Of a stretch of DNA of 64,000 bases, positions 42,030-54,224 are shown piece after piece. Both the position numbers and the translations under genes were made by a program. The stretch spans positions 1,922,001 through 1,986,000 of the forward strand of contig CM057064.1 in the NCBI GenBank assembly GCA_029945375.1, given 5' to 3'. The notes under the pieces were generated by a model. It was not told the origin of the DNA and made no database searches. It worked only from the letters and a program-made list of their open reading frames with translations. Within the stretch, counting starts at the first letter, position 1. Each line of letters starts with the position of its first letter. Origin of the DNA: Agaricus subrufescens (lineage: Eukaryota > Basidiomycota > Agaricomycetes > Agaricales > Agaricaceae).

Positions 42030-42328
42030 GTATGTTTTTGCATCACTTTTTTCGTCACGTCATGGTACGCACACGCACACTCTTTCACATACTTTCGAGC
42101 CTCATCCTCCCTCTATCCAAGTCACCTACCTCCTCGTAACTTGAATCACCGAGCCATAAACAGTCATGAAATATACTATTTTGCGGCAGGGCCCAATATA
42201 CCCGTACGCCCTGACCAAAAAGGTATAAAGACAATATGTCGAGATGTTCGCATGCTACCACGCGGTCCTGATTAGATAGGCCGTTGTGGCGCGAGAAATA
42301 TTCCACCCCCACCTCCTCGCATCCCACC
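42030..42328 (+). promoter_or_regulatory. Promoter region of F-box gene C
   Basis: Third copy of the shared upstream block; it differs by small deletions and contains GGTATAAAGACAA near 42222, a possible TATA element not conserved in copies A and B. Confidence 0.45.
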
Positions 42329-44272
42329 ATGAGACCCCATTCCTACAAAGGACTCCTCTCCGTAGCGATCAAAAAAAGAATCAACGAACTGCGCGACCAG
42401 AATCCAAACTTACCAGCCCAGGCAGCCACGGACCAGGCCAAAAAGGAAATGCTGGCTCACTGTCCTCTTAACCCGCCGCGTGATGGCAAATGCGCTATCA
42501 ATAGCCTATCTGATAAACTTTTGGTGCATATTTTTGAACTTGCGTGGAAGATGGAGCTGGAAGAGAGGATCTTTGGCAAGGAAAAGTTTAACGCAGCGTT
42601 ACTCAAGGAATCGAGTGGCGAGGGAGAAAGAGGTGGTAGTGGCGGTGGTACTGTTGTCGGCGATGGCATAAAAACCGACGACGACATCGAAAACGACGAT
42701 GAAGCCATGCCTATTGATCCACCCACCCACACCCCCACCACAAAGCAAGAGATAGTCACCCCAGTCAACATCACTCACGTCTGCTCACGTTGGCGTCGCG
42801 TCGCCATCGACACACCTTCTCTCTGGACCCATATCAGCTTCGAAAAGTGCATAGCACTCGAACAACACAAAACATTTCTCGAAAGAGCCAAATCGTCCCT
42901 GATCGACATCCAAATCAATGTGGTCCACGAATCGACATGTGGCGTTCGCAAACCTTTCCCATGGCAGCGTGAGCTCGCTCCTGACGAGGAGTTTGATATA
43001 CACTATTGGCAGTGCCAGGGACTTGAAATCGAGTTGGTTCAGTGTCTTTTACGAACTGTGGACCCAGACGATCCGACACTACCCACACTCCTTGGCCGAG
43101 TAGATTGGTACGCCGGCTCGTATATCCACGAACTAGAGGATTCACCGGACGAATGCGAATGTTGCGACTGCCTGTACACTTTATCGGAGTTTTCTGAAAT
43201 TCTGGATCTCCTCATTTCGCGATTGCAATCTTGGCGATCCCTTGAAGTCATGGTGAACGACTATAGGTGGATGTACCTCCTTTTGGCTAGACTTCACCAA
43301 TGTGGACCTCCAAATAATCTAGAGGAATTGCGACTCATCCGATCTGAGAGGCGGAATCCAGTATCGGAATATTCGTTCATGCCTCCACGTCTGGCCGCCA
43401 ATTTCGCTCCGTTCCGCGGAATCATGCCGAAGCTAAAGCGCTATTATTTTAATGGCGTTCACATCGACTGGGATGCATGTGCGTCTGTCCTCGGGAATGT
43501 GAAAATGGGCCGGCTTGTGGATCACAACGAGGAAGTTCGACCTTCGTTTCCAACATTTGCAAAGATGGTACAACCACTGAAGGGCCGTTTTAGCCTACGA
43601 AACTCTGGACCTAAAGGAAATGAGAACCACTGGAGAGCTATCGGGATGACGCCAGTGGTGGTGCCTTGGCTAAGGAGGTTGGCGTTGTATGATTTGAAGA
43701 GGGATTACGCTGCTTCGTTGCTTCGCTTTCTGGATATGCCCAATCTTAAATCGTTGACACTCGATCTTGATACCCCCAATATTAGGTCGTTGATCCTCGG
43801 CCTCAATTCGGATGCCAATAGTCTTAATGCCGATGAATTCGTGGATGTACTGTGTGACACATCGCGCGTTAGTTCCAAATCCTTGCTGGGAGGTTTGGAA
43901 CATTTCGATACGGCTCTGGATTGTAGAAAAGACCTGATGATACGAATGTTGGAACAGTTGTGGAACCTCAAGACGCTGGATTTGGGTTCTGACATAGGTA
44001 AAGTGAGCATCTTGGATCCGCTTTGTGATTGTAAACCATCAACGCCTGGGCGGAGGGCGTACTGCCCGTTACTAGAGTCGGTGAATACTGGTAACAGGGC
44101 GGCGGAGGAGATTTTGGATATTGTTGAAGCGAGAGCGAATGCGGGTGTACCTTTGAAAAGGGTAAATCTCTACTGTGATGAGAGGATGGTGGAACCCGAG
44201 GTGGAGGAAGACTTGAAGGGGCTTTTGGAGAAGTTTGAATATGGGCCTTTTGAGGTTGACGAAGAGGAATGA
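42329..44272 (+). CDS. Long F-box protein, tandem copy C (about 647 aa)
   Basis: Intronless. An upstream in-frame ATG exists at 42284, but homology to copies A and B places the start at MRPHSYKGLLSVAIKKRINE (42329), in the same context CACCATGAGACCCC. F-box halves are CAINSLSDKLLVHIFELAWK and VTHVCSRWRRVAIDTPSLW. The insert is Gly/Ser then acidic and Thr/Pro-rich. This copy has a small in-frame duplication LDMPNLKSLTLDLDTPNIRS-LILGL near residue 485, absent from A and B. The end is FEYGPFEVDEEE. Predicted SCF receptor. Confidence 0.88.
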   Translation: MRPHSYKGLLSVAIKKRINELRDQNPNLPAQAATDQAKKEMLAHCPLNPPRDGKCAINSLSDKLLVHIFELAWKMELEERIFGKEKFNAALLKESSGEGERGGSGGGTVVGDGIKTDDDIENDDEAMPIDPPTHTPTTKQEIVTPVNITHVCSRWRRVAIDTPSLWTHISFEKCIALEQHKTFLERAKSSLIDIQINVVHESTCGVRKPFPWQRELAPDEEFDIHYWQCQGLEIELVQCLLRTVDPDDPTLPTLLGRVDWYAGSYIHELEDSPDECECCDCLYTLSEFSEILDLLISRLQSWRSLEVMVNDYRWMYLLLARLHQCGPPNNLEELRLIRSERRNPVSEYSFMPPRLAANFAPFRGIMPKLKRYYFNGVHIDWDACASVLGNVKMGRLVDHNEEVRPSFPTFAKMVQPLKGRFSLRNSGPKGNENHWRAIGMTPVVVPWLRRLALYDLKRDYAASLLRFLDMPNLKSLTLDLDTPNIRSLILGLNSDANSLNADEFVDVLCDTSRVSSKSLLGGLEHFDTALDCRKDLMIRMLEQLWNLKTLDLGSDIGKVSILDPLCDCKPSTPGRRAYCPLLESVNTGNRAAEEILDIVEARANAGVPLKRVNLYCDERMVEPEVEEDLKGLLEKFEYGPFEVDEEE

Positions 44273-44772
44273 ATGCTGCTGTATTTGTTGTTTATCGCTG
44301 TCGTAGTGCTGTGATGATCTTGAAACATGCTTTGATGTAGTGTTGTTATCAAGGCTGTGCCGGCCTGACATCTCGGCGTTTTTTTTTTGGACGCATCAAA
44401 GGCTTTGTTCCCTTGCTGTTGTGTCACCCACATGGATGAGGCATTCAATCTGATACATATGCGGCTCGTTTACCGCCGCTTGGTTATTTCACCTCCCCCG
44501 CAAAATAGGGACATCAAATCAAATTGAAATCAACCTACCGTGTGAGTGCTTGATTGTTGTCAGTGCGATCTATTTTTTACCTTCGATGCTCCAATCGGCC
44601 GCGCGCGGTCAATAATTAGTCTCGGCGGACGGAGATGCATGTTCCCTGATGGGGGTATCGAGGCAAGGATGTATATTATGCAGAAGAAAATCATTCCATC
44701 GTCGGGTCGGGTGTCCATGCAAAGAAGTATACAGTAATTATGTGTACAAGTAGGGTATATTCGTGTGGCTCC
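44273..44772. other. 3' spacer of unit 3
   Basis: Third copy of the inter-unit spacer, ending at the stop codon of the convergent minus-strand gene. No gene of its own. Confidence 0.6.
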
Positions 44773-45573
44773 TTAGATATTTTCTTTTTCCTCCGCAGTG
44801 TCACTGGCGGCTAAATCCACAGAGGGGTGTTTGTGGCATCGGGCGTAGCCAATAACGAGCTCTGGGAGACCCTCGTGATCATGTTCATCGTCATCGAGAC
44901 GGGATGTTGGGGCTCCATAGAGCGCGGAGTGTTCTAGAGAGGGCATCTCGATCAGGACGGATATCTGGGCGATTTCGAGTCTAGCGTGGGTGGTTGCTGG
45001 GTCCTCTGCATCGGGTGAGAGGATGCTGGGTTGAGATGATGTTGACCGCGACCAGGTCTTGAGACCAAATCGCCTGGGTTCGGTCTTGGCTTCCGGATTT
45101 GGTATGTCAGATTTGGAGGAGCGTCTTCCCAAGACGAAGCGGAGAGACAAGGGCTGAATTGAATTGTATTGAGATGCTATCACGGGGGCTGCGGGGGCGG
45201 GGTGGGAAGTGCGTACCATGATGTGCTGCCATGCCGATCCGGTGGCGGGGACGATCCAGTGGTCGTGGAACCTGGGCCGGCGCTTGCGGTGTCGGGGGCG
45301 GTGGGCGGCGCCCATGCCGTCTGCGATGAAGGAGCCGCGGTGCTGGCGTCTGAGGCGGCGGCGGAGGACGATGGAGCGGATGATGATGGCGCAGGAGCCA
45401 AAGAGGAGGAGACAGAGGGTGGTGAGGAAGGTTGCGCTGTCGAGAGGTCAGCTCGGATGCGGGGGAGGGGGGGCTACGGACAGATAGAGGTTGCTGCCCG
45501 TCGGGCTCTTCCAGGAGTGGTCGGGCGCGCTGCTCGTCTGCGCGGGCTGCGCCGTCATCTGCAGCGTGGCCAT
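44773..45573 (-). CDS. Single-pass membrane protein with cytoplasmic tail, uncharacterised basidiomycete family
   Basis: The start MATLQMTAQPAQTSSAPDHS (45573) leads to SPTGSNLYL. A GC-rich intron (donor CT|GTCCGT, acceptor CGACAG) follows, then the hydrophobic segment ATFLTTLCLLLFGSCAIIIR and a basic stop-transfer RSIVLRRRLRRQHRG. FHDHWIVPATGSAWQHIM joins through a second intron to PLSLRFVLGRRSSKSDIPNP. The tail includes IAQISVLIEMPSLEH and GLPELVIGYARC, then ASDTAEEKENI. I recall unnamed agaricomycete proteins with the same Ser/Thr-rich N terminus, SNLYL-TM and WEHIMPLS order. The last 13 codons lie inside tandem unit 3. It is divergent from the multi-pass membrane protein, with 121 bp between starts. 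Confidence 0.75.
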
Positions 45574-45694
45574 GGACGGACGGGAAGAGCACAGGCGCGC
45601 GCCGAGCGGTGGTCGCCCGGACCCCGGCCAGCCCGTGACGGTGACGCCGGGGCCCCATATAACCCGCATCGAGTGGGCCATCTCCAGCGCAACC

Positions 45695-47128
45695 ATGTCG
45701 TCTCCCCCCCCTCCCCCGGCAGACATCTCCGCCCTCCTCCCCGACTCCCTCAACCTCCCGCCCCACCTCAGCGCCCACAAGTACTTCCTCGTCTGCACCC
45801 TCACCGTCGCCGCCTGGGACACCCTCGTCCTGTCCCCCCGGACATGGAGGCTCCTGAAGACCCCTGGCTGGCCCGCTCTCAAGGTCATCTTCCACTTCCT
45901 CCGCATGTTCATGCCTGCCGAATTCATCGTTGTCGGTGAGTATCGCCCCCCACTCTGCGTCCTCGATGCCAATCGCTTCCTCCAGCCGTCGCATTCTTTG
46001 ATACCAAGTGGTCGCAAGCAGTGCGCATCTCCCCTGTCCCCTGATCCTTCTCCAATTGACAATCGCCCAGCGCTGCCAAAGCTTCTATCTCTTCGAACCC
46101 ATCTGCACCGCGATTCTGCTTGCCGCGGCCTCTGGTGCGCATTCCCCTGACTCCATCTAGACTCCTCTCATCCCCACCCACAGCTGTTCACGTTATCCGC
46201 ATCACTGCCATATATGACCGTCATCGAGGCGTGTTGTCTTTAATGGGCCTGCTTTTCGCCGCCCAGGTTGTGGTGACTGGCATTGCTTGTGGCTTCTATC
46301 GCTGTGTGTGCCGGCCCTCCTCGCTGTAATACTGCTCAGCTCACCTTATCGCGTAGCCGTGCCCCTCAAGCTCGGGCAAGGGTGTATCGCCGGTCCCAAG
46401 CACAACTGGGTCGGGATCTACTGGCTTGTTCCTACCGTTCTCTACACTGTCTCTGTGGGTATTTCTCATGGGCTTTCCACCACCTCTCAGTCTCATTTTT
46501 TCTCAGTTTGGTCTGGCCCTCTCCCGATCAATCCAATCACTGCAAAGCAAACCTCTTGGTGCATGGAAGCTCATGCTCCGCGATGGTCTCAATCTTTACG
46601 GCGTAAGTGTGCATTCAGCGGCGTGGAAATAATACCAACCCTTTTTAGGCTATATGGCTGGTCAATATGGTCAACATGTTATTCTGGTTCATCATCAAGC
46701 CCACCGGCGAGGAGGACCCCATCAAGACCATTGTCACCAGCATGGCCGCTGTTCTCACCACTTCGATGACTTTGCGTATCATCTTATCTGTTCGCGGCAA
46801 ACTCGACTATGGCGGCAGTTTCGCGCTCTCTGGTGCAACTGCTTCCCACACCTCCCGCAGCGCACCACATGTCATCTCTAGTCGCTCCGCCGTACAAACC
46901 AACTTGTCCATGGCCCCCCAAAACATTGATCTCACTGAGATACGGAAGCCCGAGGCGGAATGGGGAACAAAGCCGGAACATGAATGGTCTGACAACAAGA
47001 GCAGTGTCAACGAAACCGATGTCAAGCCCAACTTGCTTGATCCCTCTAACCCCGGCGTTAAAATCACTGTTGATCGCGAAATCGATTATGACAAGGCCAA
47101 CTACCGCCATGTGGGTCAAGCTCGTTAA
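45695..47128 (+). CDS. Multi-pass membrane protein of basidiomycetes, function unknown
   Basis: The start MSSPPPPPADISALLPDSLN is followed by about seven hydrophobic segments over seven exons: HKYFLVCTLTVAAWDTLVLS, FHFLRMFMPAEFIVVAVAFF, FYLFEPICTAILLAAAS, LSLMGLLFAAQVVVTGIACG, HNWVGIYWLVPTVLYTVS, AIWLVNMVNMLFWFIIKPTG and VTSMAAVLTTSMTLRIILSV. The C-terminal tail is polar (SRSAVQTNLSMAPQNIDLTE, then DREIDYDKANYRHVGQAR). The layout resembles the large, unnamed seven-helix families of agaricomycetes (DUF6533-like), but I cannot fix the family. Very GC-rich exon 1. Confidence 0.75.
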
Positions 47129-48878
47129 GCCGTTGTATCACCCGGAAATCAAGGGAGAAGAACCTGACACCTGTGTTGAGGTCGTTCATCCTGAGAATAT
47201 TTTTGTTTCGCTAACTCGAAACTCTTCGTTTAATTGTGTCAACTTGGTTCTTACTACTGATTTATTCCGTATCTTTACTTTGATTTCAACCTCTCAGCAT
47301 GCCATTTCCCCCCTTGTCCCTTCTGTACCATCGATGTTGTCTCTGACATGGTGTTAATTTTTTGCAGCGGAAGACAACCTTGTACTGTTAATTTATCTAA
47401 AAAAAACCTCTTTCTGGTACACATCATTAAATGATGAGATTGTGATCATAGCACCGCACTGGATGAGCAAGAGTGATTGATTGTGCATCATTGTTTCAGA
47501 GCTATCCTTGGAATTCTCTTACAACTCTCCTCCCCCCTTTCTCCCCCCTCTGTGCCTCTCACAGTAAGGCTATCGTGACATCCCCGCTGACGTCTTTCCG
47601 TCTTACCACGTTTTTTCCTTTCCAAGAAGGACAACACAGAAGGATGCATATGTTTAATCTGACCTGGAATAGAACTCCTCGGGGTTTCGAAGATAAGAAA
47701 AAAAGCGATGAGAGAAGTTTTAATTTACTGTTGTCTTTTTCTAATCTAATGATAAATTTGATACATTTTTCCACTTTCCGTATCTCATTTCTGATTAACA
47801 AGGTTTCTTATCTCAAAAAAAGCACTAAGCAAAAAATGTTCATCACGCACCACACATTCTTTTGCTGTTACTCCTAGCCACAAACAACCCCACTTATGTG
47901 CATTGATGTTTCATCTCCCCTCCACACACACCCTAATAAAAAACCCTTCTGATCATCACCGCTATTCCAGTGTTACAAGTGGTGTTGTGATATCTTTCAA
48001 AATCTCATCAATCCATTAACCTCCGTCAAAACACCCGAAAGAACCGTATAGCTGATACAAGAACAACAAGAACAACAAGAGACACAGGTAACGTGTCAAA
48101 AAAAAGAAACAACCTTGATGGAAATGATGGGATGGATGTAATGTGTACAGCAAAAAGCAGACCCTTCAAAACTTGATTTCGCACTCCTAAAAATACACAC
48201 TCGCTCTAAGTGTCACGGTCACATCTCCCACAAAGACCCCGAAAGTACTATTTCCGTTTCGGGTGGTCTCACTTCCCTATTAAACGCCGATATCCGATCA
48301 AAAAAAAAGGATTTAATGGCGGAACCGGAAACGTGTCGGGATAAGCGTCGCCTAATGTTTTAACCCCAAGGAAAAAGACAGGGACGTAGTTCGCACACAC
48401 TCAAACAATCTATTAAAATCTTCTTTTGTATTCAAATGAGACATAGTAACCAGACTACTAGTGTACAAAATCCAAAGGAACTGTTCGTCAAAACAGAGTC
48501 AGAACCTTGGATCAATTGAGACGCATAGCATAGTGCAATAAAAAAAGAATAATGAAAAAGAGAACGAAGAAAAAAACCTCGCAATCAGCTCACAGGAGGC
48601 AAAAAAAAACGAAAGCCCCTTTTACTCGGACAAAAAATTAAAACAGTAACATAACAACGACACAGCAGGATCTCCTCACCGACGGAGGCCAAGCCAAAAA
48701 CCACGAAAGCAAGACGAAGAGGGGGGAAAGAAGCGACGACTCAGATGCGGAACAAGAAAAGAAAATGGGGAGAGGGATGGATGCAGAGGATTGCTTATGA
48801 CAATACTACATGATGCAATATGGATGGTAATTCAAATGCAGATAAGTGTTGAACAGAAAATAGGTCCAGGTATAGGTT
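47129..48878. other. Long gene-free spacer, convergent 3' regions
   Basis: 1.75 kb between two convergent genes. AT-rich, with A-tracts (48540-48660) and a short (CAAGAA)n-like tract near 48060. ORFs present are short, with no family signal. No RNA gene recognised. Confidence 0.5.
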
Positions 48879-51800
48879 TTAGGTGTGAAGAGCTTTGAGT
48901 TCCGCAACCAAACGCTTTTGAGAAGGTCACACATTAAAATACGCCCGGAATCAAAGACAACACGACGTACCTCTCCTTCTTTCAGAAGAGCATCTTGGTC
49001 CATAGACTCGCCTTGTGTAGCTCCAAGTTTGATACCGTATTGAAGTAATTGACGCATATAATATGGGTTGATGATGGTCTCATCATGGGCAAGTGACGGT
49101 TTAACAGGTGCGTTCAATTCGGCTATTTGGGGAAGAATCAGTTAGTATGCCAGTTGCGAACCTAAAGACGACGAAGTCTCACATTCTTTCATTGACAACC
49201 AAGGATGCTCAAGCAGCTCAGGAATAGTCGCTCTTTCTTTCGAGTTTCGTGTTAAGCATTTCTTTATACTGTCAATAACATCGCTCCGTACGCGACACTT
49301 AAGGTGTTCCAATTTCGTTGGTGGTGATATCTGGTCGCCGTTCGGACTCTTTGATCCAGGAAGAGATGGCGTAGCGAACTCAGGGAATTCAATGGCATAA
49401 CTTTGGTTCGGGATCGCTCTCATTTTTTGGAGGAACGGCAAATGCTGGAATGGGGGTTGACCATAGATCATTTGATATAGGATGACGCCTAATGACCAGA
49501 TATCCGAAGGCCTTCCAACTTTGAGACGACGCATCCCATCGGGCAATTCGATAGCTTCCGGACTCATGTAGTTGATTGTGCCAACCTAAGTCATGGTAAT
49601 CAACATTCCAGTCAAGCCGACCCTGAGTAACGTTACTCACCTGATGGTCTCTTTGGATATTGGTGGTATCATTGGCTATGGCGTTGGCGATACCGAAATC
49701 AATCAGCTTAAGTTGGCCACGAACAAGGACAAAGTTTGCGGGTTTAAGATCGGAGTGTACAATTTTCTCCTCGTGAATTACATGCACGGCTTGAAGCATC
49801 TATACTCATCTGATTAGTAGGTACAAAGAGTGCAACAGAACGACACTTACCTGTTGCCAGTAGTAGGCCACCCAGACCATATTCAAAGGATTCCTCATCT
49901 GGTCCTGTAACAACCTCGCCAAGTCAATCTCTCCGCACTCCATAACCAATAACAGGTGTCCTTTAGTCCCTCCTGGTCCAGCGCGGACCTCACTATCTAT
50001 CAGTCTAATAATGCGGCTGTTTCCTTCTAAACGCTTAAGTAGCGCAATTTCGTTCATATACCCGGCCATCATTTCATTGTCTGTACGATCCAAAGAGACG
50101 CGCTTGATCGCGTAGAGATCGTTATTATGACTCATGACTCGGAAGACGCGTGATGAGCCTCCCTTGCCTATTAAGTCAAGTCGAGCGTAAGGCCTTTTGT
50201 TGACTACGATAACTCGTGGTGGTTGAATTGAGGGAGCATTTCCATTGACTGGCTGCATAGAGCCAGGTTTCGGGGGTGCCATAGAGGGGGGTGCCGCAGC
50301 AAGGGAAGGTTGAGTAGTATATGCGGGCGGTGGAGAGGCTGATCGCTTTCCCGTAGATTGTGCCTGCGCTATTCGCTCCCGTTCGTGATTGAAATCTTCC
50401 TCCTGTTCGCTTACTTTCCGAGAAAACGTGGCTGGTGGACCATAATCAGCTAGATCGTTGGCAGTCGGAAAATCGGGAGCCGTAGGAGTGCGGCGATGAT
50501 TTAAGTGTTCTTTGTTAGTGGGCATCATAGATGAATGGTTGGCAGGCGAGAGGCGGCCTTTCGCAACCGGTGGCGACAGCCGTCCCTTTGGTGAAACACG
50601 GGTTTTGAGCCCTGAGCCTGAAGGTGAAATTTTACCCGGTAATGCTCGTGATGATGGTGGGGACGTGCGGTCGCGACCAGATTTTGAGGGTACTCGGGCC
50701 AAATGGTCCACAGTTGTTGGAGACCCCGTGGTAGAAGGTAATCCGCTTCTGAGAGTATCTGAGTCTCGCCGACGGTGACCACTAGCTATACGGACTTGAT
50801 GTACACTTAAATGTGTTGGAGAGGGTGAATGACGCGTTGAAGGTTCAGGTTCGCGGGATTCAATCTCCACCTCGCGAATGTATTCTTAAAGCATATCAAT
50901 TCCACTGTTGTTCCAAAAAAGGAAGCAAAAACCCACTTTCACAATCACTCAGAATTTCGGCTTCATGTTCTCGCTCTCTCACAGGAACACGCTTCGGACC
51001 AGCTGAATCTTCATTGATTGTGGTCATACCTAAAGCCACATCGTCGTCACATTACATGGAACCTCCATAATTCCGATTATAAACTTACCGAGACTCGTTC
51101 CGGGGCGCGAGTGGCCATTTGCGTATGGCTGCTGTACTTGTAGTTGGTAATCATCATGGGTTACACCTACACATCGTTAATGCTTGAATTGGACGATGCC
51201 CTTTCGAAACGCACCTAAACCCTCGGTGAGGCTCGCCGATCTTCTGGAACGAGTCCCTGATTGGTTCAGCGGGTTGGAACCAGCCGACGTCCCTATAAGG
51301 TGATTCCTTTGTCTTCCAAGCATATGTGACGAAGCAGAGGAAGACGGGAATGGCACATCTGGCGAATCAAATTCTGCATCCTCATCACTATCTAGAACCG
51401 CTGGTGACGATCCAGTAACTGCAATCCCATCACTATGGGCAGAGGCCGAAGTCGGAGAAGGACCGTATTCATTCTCGCTGACATCAGTGTCATGATAGCG
51501 ATCAGACTTTGACGCGGTTGATGTTGATACCGACTTAATCATCCTTGCAGGACGATTAGACGATGCACTGACTTGCCGCGCTTGAGTGGCACGTAGTGAT
51601 GCATCTGTCATGCGCGTCGACGAGGAGGGAGGCCGTATTGCTGTACGCGTAGTGGAGCGTGGTAACGTCGGCGAACGTCGCCGTTTTGCAGCAGCTAAAG
51701 CTTGGTGCGTGTTTTCGTCTGTTTCACTTATATTCTCCTTCTCATCCTGGTGAGAGTGGGAATGGAAATCAGGGGCTTGCCTCGAGCGAGACATCGCTAG

Positions 51801-52313
51801 CCCGGGATCATTCCTTTCAGAAACTTCCTCGATAGTTATTCTACGTGGGAGAGTGCGAGGTTTCGCAGCGGATGAAGAGGTGGGCGCAGCATATGATGGG
51901 GTATTTGATAATATAGGACCCGAATTAGTTCGACTGAACGAACGGGGGAGCCGCTCCGGCACGGCAACAGAGACATTCTCTAATACTGAGTATGCACTCT
52001 CCGAGCGAGAAAGTGATGAGCGTTGGAGGGGAGAATTGAGGGATACCGGCGACGGTGGTTTCTTGAATTCCTTGGGTTCGATTGGGTCATCTGGAGGAGT
52101 CGGTGGAGTATACGATTGAGGAGAGCTTTTTGATGAGCCCTTTGATATTCTGTGATAATTTCCGTTGTCGTCCATGACATAGTCAAACGATAGATCCTCT
52201 ATGGAGTCATCAGATGATGGAGTGGCTGATTTGCGAGGGGCTAAGGCTGCCGTTCCCATGCGCGAATCGCTGGGTGTCTTCGGGGGCGAGCTCGAGGGGC
52301 TTGTTGAAGCCAT
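48879..52313 (-). CDS. MPS1: Mps1/TTK-type dual-specificity kinase (spindle checkpoint)
   Basis: Phosphorylates kinetochore Knl1/Spc105 and drives checkpoint signalling. A long N-terminal region of about 580 residues is Ser/Pro-rich and probably disordered. The kinase domain follows: [20 protein letters not shown] (Gly loop), YAIKRVSL (Lys), [38 protein letters not shown], then after introns [43 protein letters not shown] (DFG), and, after a further intron, [20 protein letters not shown] with [23 protein letters not shown]-specific features are the KGGSS loop, HSDLKP and TTNIQRD. The C terminus after intron removal is [18 protein letters not shown], stop at 48879-48881. About seven introns. 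Confidence 0.93.
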
Positions 52314-52662
52314 GGCGGTGGACGCAGGAAAGGAGAAACGTGAACTGTGGACGTCGGCGCCAACAGATCACTCGAACCAAAACCACGATGTTTTCGGGAC
52401 CCTGGCCACCCCAGGCTATCACCGGTTTCTACTGTATTTGGACAGCCGCACCGCCGAAACTTCCTCTTTTGCCCACCATACTGTATCCGGGGTCCTGAAA
52501 TGTTTGAACACGCGGTCACGGGACCCATCGCGTCTTCGCGACCTCGGCCTTCGGCTTAAAGTTAAAGTTAGTGCATCCCAGGAGCGTGTTGGCGCTCGAG
52601 GAACCATCAGAAATATGCCAGCCGACCTAGTACATACGCGACAGTAAATAACATATTACAAT
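52314..52662. promoter_or_regulatory. MPS1 upstream region
   Basis: Between the MPS1 start and the 3' end of the nitronate monooxygenase-like gene. GC-rich; the ORFs crossing it on both strands have no homology support. Confidence 0.4.
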
Positions 52663-54224
52663 CTACAACTTAGCCCTGGAAACACCCAGGTCCTCCGATC
52701 CATTGACGGCGGATGTTAGGCCAGAAACAAGCGTCTGAGCCTCCCTTTCAAACCTCCTCAAGAGTTCCTCACACGTAGGAATATCATGGATCAAGCCAAC
52801 CGCTATACTGGCCGACCATATCCCATAATCAGGGTCCCCAAGTTCATATACTTGGCGCCCGCGGATTCCAGCCACTAGTTCCCTGATGTCTTCGAACTTT
52901 GCGCCTCCAGGTCGCCTCTCCATCCGAACAACTTCCATAGAAACCTTGTTCTTGAACACGCGAGCGGTGTTATTCAAAGTCCTAAAAATATGGACCGTGT
53001 CACGTTCCGTGGACGCCACTATTTTCTCTTTTATATTTTGATGGATAGGGCTAGGAGATGATTTTAGTTGGGTATCCTTAGCGGGCCGAATAATCCAACG
53101 TACCTTTCAACCGTGCACATGAAGCGAGTTCCTAAAGGTGTTGTGTGACTTTCACGTAAAGCAGAACGGAGTAGACACTAACCCATATTCACACCCTACA
53201 GAGAAATGTCAGAAAATATTCCCATACTTTCACGTGTTTTGAATACTTACAGAAGCTCCTAATGCAAGGGCTGCAACATAACCACGCGGGTCTGCAATAC
53301 CTCCCGAAGCAATGTAAGGAATCTTCAGTTCCTGTGCAGCTCGAGCGAGCTACAATGCCGTATATGAATAAGAACCTTACATCAAGGTCAGAGGCTGCGC
53401 ACCAAGACTAGGCCACCAATATCATCCTCTCCCGGATGGCCGGCACCTTCAAAGATACAAATGTCAATCATGTCAATCATCGAGCCCTAGATCCCCAGCA
53501 CTCACATTCGAACCCATCAATACTCAAAATATCAACACCCATCCTCTCTGAGCTCTAATGACGCAATTGAGCAAACTAGATATCATAGAAGTAACTTGAA
53601 ATTACCTTTGCATGTCTAATCGTAGTGCATTTATGGATTACAACGCAACCATTCTCCTTAAAATATTTAATAAGCGGTCCCGCTGCGCGATAAGTCCATG
53701 CGTCATCAAACTTGAAGTATCAAGATAGAAAAGGAACAATAGTACTTACGGTTGTTTCCAGCTGTCTCAAAGATTCTAATGCCTTCTTCTACTGCAGCTC
53801 TACTATAGCCTGCGTAGTCCGGCGGGTTGATGCTTGGTAAAAGAGTGATGTTGACACCAAAAGGTTTGGACGTCAATTTACGAGTTTCACGGATAGCTTG
53901 ACGAAGCGCATCAGGGGATGGTTGAGACAAGGCGGTGAGTATTCCTGTTGTATGGTGAGTAAAGCACGGACTAGTCTGTGGCACAAACAATTAGTGCTAA
54001 CCGAGGCCTCCAGCTTCGGAAACGGCGGCGGCGAGTCGCGGAAGGCCCACCCTAGCAAAGATTAGAGCAGTTCAGACGACTGAGAAGAAGAATTGGCACC
54101 ATTGCATGCCTCCTTGAACGATAGGTCTGCGTGAAAATGAGGACTTCCTTCGTCTGAGATAGGTGTTTCAAGACACTTACACTCGTATACCGAGAAGCTT
54201 AGTGACTGGATTAACGATAGGCAT
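52663..54224 (-). CDS. Nitronate monooxygenase / 2-nitropropane dioxygenase-like flavoenzyme
   Basis: FMN-dependent TIM-barrel oxidoreductase that oxidises alkyl nitronates. The start MPIVNPVTKLLGIR (54224) splices to PIVQGGMQWVGLPRLAAAVS and [120 protein letters not shown] and LGASGVNMGTRFMCTVE follow. The GHPGE segment (catalytic His), ASGGI and GTRF phosphate-site residues fit the family. At least six introns; the last exon (52663-53019) ends in GVSRAKL. The natural substrate (nitronate detoxification or other) is unknown. Confidence 0.9.

Larger units (their letters stand above)
41805..44810 (+). repeat. Tandem segmental duplication, unit 3
   Basis: RPS19 tail fragment, promoter, F-box gene C, spacer. 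The right end runs without a break into the intact minus-strand gene at 44773-45573, which identifies it as the ancestral right flank. Confidence 0.85.

Noticed and set aside
45107..45994. Minus-strand ORF of 295 codons across the 45.1-46.0 kb region
   Set aside because: Its composition (runs of Pro, Arg, His) is that of a GC-rich shadow frame. The same DNA is explained on the minus strand by a spliced membrane-protein gene with good splice sites, and on the plus strand by exon 1 of the multi-pass gene.
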